Origin: Linum tenue
Lineage: Eukaryota > Streptophyta > Magnoliopsida > Malpighiales > Linaceae
Assembly: GCA_946122785.1 (NCBI GenBank)
Contig: CAMGYJ010000005.1
Span: forward strand, 81,586,547-81,650,546
Direction: 5' to 3'
DNA length: 64,000 nucleotides
The notes under the pieces are model-generated. The model was not told the origin of the DNA. It saw only the letters and a list, made by a program, of their open reading frames with translations, and did not search any database. Position 1 is the stretch's first letter; the number at the start of each line of letters is the position of its first letter. Positions 57,220 to 64,000 of this stretch are shown in pieces. The translations under genes and the position numbers were made by a program.

Positions 57220-58930
57220 TGATAAATCAAACTCGATACCTTATCATAGGGCCATTACTTGTTATTTTGAGTCCCTTGAGTATGCCCTCCTCCACTGCCT
57301 TCTTTGTAAGGGAAGAAATCTCTTCAGCACAGAACATAAAGAGGTAAGGAGAGATAGAGTCTGCTTGCCTCAATCCTCTAGATGGTTTGATGATAAGTGT
57401 TTGATTTCCATTGATCATAGCCGAATAAAGGACAGTGAACACACATTTGATGATCATTTTAACCCAACATTTATGGAATCCCAACTTCAACATGATGCCT
57501 TCTAGAAAATTTCATTCAACTCTGTCATAGGCTTTTGTTATATCACTCTTGGCAGCCCCGTAACCCTTATTTCCTTGTTTTCTATTTTCTAGAGCATGAA
57601 AGCACTCAAACCCCCACCATGATATTATTTTTGATGTTTCTGCCAGGCACGAAAACACTTTGTATCTCAGTAATCACTCATCCATAATTCTCTTTAGCCT
57701 ATTAGCAAGCACTTTAGATAGAATCTTGTAGAGCGCTTTACACATAGCAATAGGTCTAGCCTCATTTGGTTTCCTTGGCTTCTTCGTCTTAGGAATCAGG
57801 GCCAATAAAGTATGGTTCAAAATCGGAGGAATCATGCATGTTAATAGGATTCTTTAAAGTTTTAGGCATATAGTTTCCCCCACCTCCGCCCAATTCTTCT
57901 GGAAGAAAAGGGCTTGCATTCCATCCGAGCCTTGTGCTTTTGTATGTCTAGTGGATTTACTCCGTTTTTTCTTTTTCTAACTCAACCCTTGGTTGAAATC
58001 CCCACATAACACCCACGACATTTTTGTATGTCCATAAAGTCTTCTTATCAATTCCTATGTTTATGGGTTGTTTTCTTGTTTTGGCCATCTATGGATGCTA
58101 GTTAGTCACCACTTGATTTCCTCTGAACATTCAGTAATACATGCATCAATGTAGTTTCGAGTAAGTGACTTGACTACAACATTCATATCTTCCTTCTAGA
58201 GAATCAGCAACTGTCTTAACCTGTCCCTGGAACCCACACCTTTACCCTTCGTCCAACCCAGTTGTTTTTATAGTTTCATACCATTCGTGCTCTTTTTTTA
58301 GTTTTCATGAGGAACACTGTGCTATGGTCTTGCTCTTTGAGTAGGTCAGCTACTCTTGCAACTGTCGTTGCTTTCCTCAGTCCACGACAATTGTAACTAA
58401 TGACACTCAATGGGCTAGGCAGCCTTGCTTTTTAGCAAGGTCCACTGAACCTCCATTCTTTTGTTGTGTTTTGCTGTTCTCATTCTCCTAAAGTTCTTCC
58501 ATTTTCAATAGATTCTTCTTTTCTTTTTTGTGACTCCCATTGGCTTTGTCTGCCTGCACAAGATCGCATAGGACATTAAGTCGATATTTCTGAGGAGTTG
58601 ATTGAGGTATTTCCCCTCTGTCTGCCTTTTCCATACTTGAGCTTTTGATTTCTGTAGTATTCCCATTCCACACTACCCATTGAGAAACTAAGGCTTTTCT
58701 GGTCCATCCTTATATCCCCCTAACCCCGTCTTGATTGGTTGTTTTAGCTCATACATTTGTGATGCTTTATCTTGATTCTCCTCCTGCCCTCCTTTCTCTA
58801 TAATTTGATCCTTCTCTGGTACCTCCAGGTTGCATACTTCATTACCAAATTTCTTGGAATAGTATCTTCCTCTCTCTTGTTTCCTTGTCCTTCTGCTTTT
58901 CAGTTTCTCTTTCCTTCTCAAACTTTGCAC
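57220..58930 (-). pseudogene. LINE (non-LTR retrotransposon) endonuclease-RT remnant
   Basis: Minus-strand reading order: a Lys/Glu/Gln-rich segment (58930-58440), VISYNCRGLRKATTVARVAD (about 58400, apurinic-endonuclease start), SWVLCGDFNQGLS (about 58000), ALIPKTKKPRKPNEARPIAM, then CKALYKILSKVLANRLKRIM (about 57750), AAKSDITKAYDRVE (about 57540), and in 57493-57227 GNQTLIIKPSRGLRQADSIS, then PYLFMFCAEEISSL. Frameshifts and stops separate them. The catalytic FADD box and 3' end were not found, so the copy is truncated at its 3' side or diverged. Confidence 0.8.
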
Positions 58931-59334
58931 GCAAGTAATCCAATATTTCCCGGTCCTCTTATCTGGCTACTTTTGAGAGATGTTTCCTCAGTCCAGGTGG
59001 AGCAATTATTATTTATATTCCTAAAGCATCTTCCACCATAGGTGAATGTTTGGGACATCTAAGTTTAGGATGTCCCATTTGGCCACACAAAAAGTAGGAC
59101 ATATGGAGTTTTTCGTACTTTAATTTGTATTCCTTCAACTAACCTCCAACATTATATTCGATTTTCTTAGTATCTAATTAAGTTCATTTTCTTAGTATTT
59201 TTTTTAAATTTATATGACAAAAAATCTGACCACATTAGATTCGGTTCAGTATAATTCTATCAAAATATCGGTTTGGTTCAGTATATACAGACCAAATCGT
59301 TGCAGACTCCTACAACTGCATTGGAGTAAGATAG
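58931..59334. other. No gene seen
   Basis: AT-rich spacer between the LINE remnant and the MULE MITE. It contains ATTCGGTTCAGTATA and TCGGTTTGGTTCAGTATA words, likely another decayed element. Confidence 0.4.
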
Positions 59335-59343
59335 AAAAAGAAA

Positions 59344-60807
59344 GGGTTATTTGTATAATATGCCCCTATACTTTGAATTTTTCTCAAACATGCCCCTCTA
59401 CTATAAATCAGATCAAATCTACCCTTATACTATTAAGTACTTCTTAAACATGCCCTTCCATCCGTTTTTTCCGTCTCATAATCGTTAGTTAGGTCCAACC
59501 TGATTTTGGGGAACACGACTTCATGAAATGAGAGGTTGAAAGACACTTTTATCCTCCTTTAGCTTTAACATTATCGTTCCCAAAAATCCCCCATTCACGT
59601 ACCCTATTCCATCCATTAACGATAGACTCCAACCCTGGTCCAAATTTATCCTCTGTTTTGCTAAATCGTCCGCCTATCAAGGCCAGATCTAATTCCGAAG
59701 ATAACAATTGAATTCCTCAGAGCCTCATCTCCGGGCATCTTCTCTCTATTTCTATCATCACCAGCCAAATTTTTTTATCGCTGCTCATAGTTTTACAGTA
59801 CTACTACCCCGATTTGCTTCTCTCTTCCATCCCGTTGCTGGCAATCTAGTTATCTTGAGATTTGGTTGCTAGCAATGTAAATGAAGGAGAAGGAGATACA
59901 TTCCTTGCAATTATTAAGGTAGTGGTGCTGTGATTGTTGTTGTCGCTATCGCTCAGGGGAAAGAAAACAGAAACTTTATTTTCCAGATTTAAAAAATAAG
60001 GAGATCTTAGCTTGTGGTTATAATAATTAGACATGTGAAGTATTGTTTGATCATTCTTTCTTCTTTTCGAAAATTGAAATCACATATTAGTGTTGCCCAT
60101 TACCAGCTTCAAATGGTTGCTTGCAAGTAGAATTAAAAATTAGGGATTTCAATTTATCGTTTAGGGATTTTTTTTTCGTTGCCAAATTGAGTTCTATGTC
60201 CATGTGTTGTTACGAATTAGGAATGGAGGATCGAAGAGAGTAGAGATCTGGAGCGAGATGGATTTGCCGAAAGGAGTGGCATTGAGAGAGGGGCTCCGAA
60301 GATGATTGACGGCGATGTGGTGGCGGCTCCGAAGTAGACTTGGGGACCCCAAGTTGGGCTCTTCCCGGAGGGAATCGATGACCGGTTAGGGGCATAAGCC
60401 ACCATCAGTTCGATGACCGGTTAGGGGCATAAGCCACCATCAGTTCGATGACAGTGAAGAGGGGTGGTGGCTCAAAATCCAATGTCGGAGACACGAGGTT
60501 GCTTGGATGACCGGAGAGGGATCAGGGATTGCTGGAGCTTGGTTGGAATGAGTCGATGGTACATGATTGAGATATTTTTGGGAACGATGATATTGGAGCC
60601 GAAGGAGGGTAAAATTGTCTTTCACCCTCTTATTTACATGACAACATGTTGCTCAAAATTAGGTTGAACCAGACTAACGGTAATGTGACGGAAAAACAGA
60701 TGGGAGGGCATGTTTGATAAATTATTAATACAATAAGGGTAGGTATGATGTGATTTATAATATTTGAGAAAAATGTTAAGTACAAGGGCGTATTATACCT
60801 ATAACCC
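59344..60807. mobile_element. Mutator-like MITE, 9-bp TSD
   Basis: Perfect TSD AAAAAGAAA at 59335-59343 and 60808-60816. Left end GGGTTATTTGTATAATATGC and right end (rc GGGTTATAGGTATAATACGC) stay alignable for about 130 bp, including TTTTTCTCAAA and AAACATGCCCT. The interior has GC-richer sequence with no assignable frame and a 36-bp tandem duplication at 60376-60447. Confidence 0.85.
60376..60447. repeat. 36-bp tandem duplication
   Basis: GATGACCGGTTAGGGGCATA...CATCAGTTC occurs twice in direct succession. Confidence 0.85.
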
Positions 60808-60826
60808 AAAAAGAAAGAATAACATA

Positions 60827-62644
60827 CACTACAAAAAAAATGACTTTTAACGGCTAAGTGTATTTGTTACTATAAGCGATTTATGTGCCTCGATAGCTCT
60901 ATAGCGGCACATAAATGTGTGCTGTCAATACTGCTGCCGCTAATTGTCTTTAGAGGCAGATGTTAGCGACAAATAGTATCTGCTGTTAATTTAAGAATCT
61001 ACGACAAATAGTTTTGTTGCTAATTTTACTTTTGAATGACTATTTTATAGTCTTCTTTTTTCATTTTAGTAGCACAAATATTTGCTGCTAATGTATATTT
61101 AGTAACAAATATTTATGCCTCTGTAGTTCATTTTGGGAACTATTATATTAGCCTTTAAATAAATTTATGGCTATGTGCGGTGATTTTTCATTTGGAAATT
61201 TTGGCTCTATATATTAAAAAATAGATAAAAATAGACAAATATGAAAATAATCTTTATTATATATATATACTAACAGTCAACCGCGTAACAATTGGAGTCC
61301 TCGAAGAAATTACTGGGAATGATATAAACATCACAACTCTACACTAACAACTGGATTCAATAGCCCTCTAGTCAGGACTTCAACTTCTTGCACGTTATTG
61401 CTTCAAGTTCGGTAGGGGCAGTCTGGAAACCTTTGTACTAATAAGTAATCTCCTTTAACTGCTAAAAAATAAAGCGCTCATGATGGTCATCGTCAATGTA
61501 GTCCCAATCCACCCTTCTTTGTCTATTGTTCTTAATGTGAATTCAGGGTAATTAACCTGCTAAATTGAAAAAGAAAATTGATTTTGATTGCGGGTTAGCT
61601 TCAAAGGAAATGAAAGGGAAACAATATATCTAGAAATTGGTAACTCAAGTACCATTCTTAATTTGATGTCGTCGGATGCGATTTCTCCTAGTTCTTGAAA
61701 GGGGAGGAACCAGTTTCAGGAGTGGAAATCGCTCCATGATGCAAACCTGATGTTGGAAGGGAAAGCCCAAAGCAAAATTACAAAGAGAAAACCAAAGAAG
61801 TCGTATCACATGATGATGGAAGGGGATGCTAGAGACGCAATGGAGTTCGACTGTAATCTACGACGGAAGTTCATCAAGATGTTCAAGAAAAGTAAAGAGG
61901 GGAGGGTACCATATTATATTACTCACGTCGATTTTCGTGACTGTCGCTGAACAAGTGCTTGTCGATATTGATGATCGGCCGGTTTGATCTCGCCGGAAAT
62001 GGTCGCAACGCCGTGATGGAAAAATATTAAAGAACCTGGTTGCAGGAAGGAATCAGGAATTCATAATTTAGGGTTACACAGGAGGAGCCCTACGAAGAAA
62101 AAACAAACACATATAATGGGTTTCCACCCTGAGATTACGGGTGATGGGCCGAATTTTTTTACCATCTCTTTCCTTTTTTAAAACACACGTATTGAATTAT
62201 TAAATAAAAATATCTATAGATAATATTATGATTTAAAGTAATTATAATATTATTTTTACAAAAGATAGTAATCCAATCAGAGGCGGATTAATTTGCTGGA
62301 AAAAATGTCTTTAGAGACGCATTAATTATCTGTCGCGGGAAGTTATCACAATAAATTAAAATAAAATAACAACTTTTTTATTTGCCTCTAAATCTAAACA
62401 GATTATTCTCTATCTACGGAAAACAAATGAGCCAAGACTTTAGAAGGCAATACTAGGAATTTGGCCGCCATATACAATAATTTACTTTCATTGGTATTAA
62501 TATATAAAAAAACTTTAATTATTAGCGACATATTTGATAACTTTTAGAGGCAAAATTTATATCTATCGCTATAAGATACATTTTGAGGCATTTACAATAT
62601 TTGCCTGTATAATTTAGTCGCTAAAAGCTAATTTTCTTGTAGTG
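60827..62644. mobile_element. Non-autonomous CACTA (En/Spm) element
   Basis: Ends CACTACAAAAAAAATG and TTTTCTTGTAGTG are CACTA termini, flanked by the 3-bp duplication ATA (60824-60826 and 62645-62647). Subterminal regions contain many GCGACAAATA / AGAGGCA / GCTGCTAAT words in both orientations, as expected for transposase-binding sites. No transposase. The middle has a 66-codon frame (61750-61950) of unknown origin. Confidence 0.9.
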
Positions 62645-62881
62645 ATAGGTTCAACATGTCAGGCAACATATAACTAATATAAGAGGAAAAAGTGTGATTT
62701 TCTGGGTTAATTCGCAGAAAAGAAACCACCACATGTTATGAAAATAACATGACTATTTCCATAACATTTGTTTTATTTGGTGACATCAACCCTGAAACAT
62801 GTTATTACCATATTCTCAAACTATCACATGTTCAAGTCCAACTTCTATTTGTTTTTATCGAAGCATGAAAGAAAAGGTCAT

Positions 62882-63406
62882 TCAAGCATCAAACCAAGTA
62901 ACTTTCAAGCTCCTCCAGTCCTTGGACGGCACACCCAAAGCTTTCCAGACCGTCTTCGACGCGTCCACCACGTTGTTCGGACACAGCGGCTGGTAATCGT
63001 GGGTCGCGTCGCACCTTTCCGCTGAGGAACACCTCCGCTTCTTATTGAACCACCCTTTCGACAGCGCCACTATCCGCTCGTTGTCGGAGTGAAACTTGTT
63101 GTCGCACTCTGAAGGCCCACCGCTGTCTTTCCCCTTCTCGAAGCCATTCAGCGTCAGCAGTGCTTTCGTCGGGTGCTTTCGGCTGACCGGCGGTGAGCAA
63201 TGGTAGGCCATGTAGGTCTTCTCTTCCACGCAGCATTCGGAGTCGTTTTCTTTGTTGCATTTGTGGGGTGGCGGTTTCTTCCCCTTCAGCTTCCCGCTCG
63301 GCCGACAAACGCCGCCATGGTTTTTGTGTTTTGCCTCGGTGGGGAAAGAGTAGTGGGTGAAAAGTAGGATCGATGTGCAAAGTATGATGAAGATGTTCTT
63401 CTTCAT
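62882..63406 (-). CDS. Kiwellin/ripening-related protein, probably internally deleted (174 aa)
   Basis: Secreted Cys-rich plant protein of the kiwellin family; some members bind and inhibit fungal effectors. ATG at 63406-63404. Residues 1-25 are a clear signal peptide (Lys-Lys, then IFIILCTSILLF, cleavage near TEA). Family landmarks follow in order: CRPSGKLKGKKPPPHKCNKE, NDSECC, YHCSPPVS, TKALLTLNGFEKGKDSGGPS, ECDNKFHSDNERIVALSKGW, then HDYQPLCPNNVVDASKTVWK and ALGVP, ending WFDA. Between the GWFNKKRRC and CDATH blocks only SSAER is found, where kiwellins normally have about 25 more residues including the VVDECDS strand of the double-psi barrel. The frame is intact, so this is an in-frame loss. 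It may be expressed but is probably not correctly folded. It is intronless, as is usual in the family. Confidence 0.88.
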   Translation of the reverse strand: MKKNIFIILCTSILLFTHYSFPTEAKHKNHGGVCRPSGKLKGKKPPPHKCNKENDSECCVEEKTYMAYHCSPPVSRKHPTKALLTLNGFEKGKDSGGPSECDNKFHSDNERIVALSKGWFNKKRRCSSAERCDATHDYQPLCPNNVVDASKTVWKALGVPSKDWRSLKVTWFDA

Positions 63407-64000
63407 ATCTATGACATTTGAATATTGGAGCTAGTAATGAATATTTTGTTTGGGTTTCATGGGTTTAATAATAAGGAGGGATTGGGCGGTGGAGAATCTC
63501 AATCACCGAAAAGGATGAACAAGTATTGTCAATTAAATTGGAGATGGCCAGATATACAAGGGAAAATCGTCTTGGACAGAAGCGAAGAAAGTAATTGATA
63601 ATTATTGATAGCCAAAGCCAAGTAGTTGTCTTGTTTAGGAAACTAGCTACCCAAAGCCAAGTAAGTTATCTTGTTTGGGAAACTATATAACATATGACGT
63701 TTAATTTGCATGCGAGGACAAAATTTTCGACAGTACCTACTAGATTTTACTTCGAATTTTTCCTAATATAACTTTAAGTTAATACTAAAAGTTCCACCAC
63801 TGAAGTTCCACCAAAATACACTTCGCAATTCATAAGATTACATTGCAACCCTATCATCCCATAAAATTATGTTCACATTATGAAAAGTTGTGATCAATGT
63901 AGTCAAAATCGCGCTTTAAAGTTTAAAAACTTACGGTTTTACGCTTTTAGATCACTAAAACGCTTCTATACATAATCTCCACTTTTTATAACTAATGTAG
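63407..64000. other. Upstream region of the kiwellin gene and AT-rich end of window
   Basis: Contains an imperfect 40-bp tandem duplication at 63611-63690 (CCAAAGCCAAGTA...CTTGTTT(A/G)GGAAACTA twice). The second unit ends in TATATAAC. No other gene was seen to the window end. Confidence 0.5.

Overview
The window is a repeat-dominated stretch of a plant nuclear genome, almost certainly a eudicot. The evidence is intron-bearing plant genes (an AMT2-type ammonium transporter, a BAG co-chaperone, a kiwellin) set in layered retrotransposons and DNA transposons with typical plant tRNA-iMet and tRNA-Asp primer sites. I cannot name the species. Only three host genes are supported. All element calls come from reading the sequence by eye: matching ends, target-site duplications (TSDs), primer-binding sites (PBS), polypurine tracts (PPT) and protein motifs.

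Layout: 1-7430, a decayed Ty1/copia element that starts left of the window, broken by two non-autonomous hAT insertions, with an extra 3' ORF and a 3' LTR. 7477-9959, a non-autonomous LTR element without pol. 9960-15580, an old Ty3-type (Tat/Athila-like) element on the minus strand carrying two solo LTRs and a MITE. 17228-19789, a second small non-autonomous LTR element whose 3' LTR contains a solo LTR. 21032-21590, a target-primed (LINE-type) insertion.

22702-31204 is the gene island. AMT2 (plus, four exons, 23926-28780) has one Mutator-like MITE just upstream and a relative in its third intron. The BAG gene (minus, four exons, 29184-31204) converges on it. Next comes a Mutator-like element (31515-35298) carrying host-gene fragments with a second Pack-MULE (33462-35086) nested inside.

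35385-57000 is more nested repeats: a long-TIR MITE, a perfect 227-bp tandem duplication, a minus-strand LTR containing a PIF/Harbinger element, a 1064-bp segment with 5S-rRNA-derived (Cassandra-like) sequence that appears to have been inverted between two LTR insertions, a complete Tat-like non-autonomous element with one long ORF (42097-47692), and a three-level nest in which a MULE transposase pseudogene is split by a PIF/Harbinger element that is itself split by a 6.7-kb Tat-like element. The right end holds a decayed LINE (minus), another MULE MITE, a CACTA element, and a kiwellin-like gene (minus, 62882-63406) that appears to lack the core of its barrel domain.

The best candidate for something undescribed is the Tat-like family: at least three copies here carry the same ORF next to the primer site and no recognisable gag or pol. 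The most striking structural event is the inversion that swapped the TSDs of two LTR insertions.
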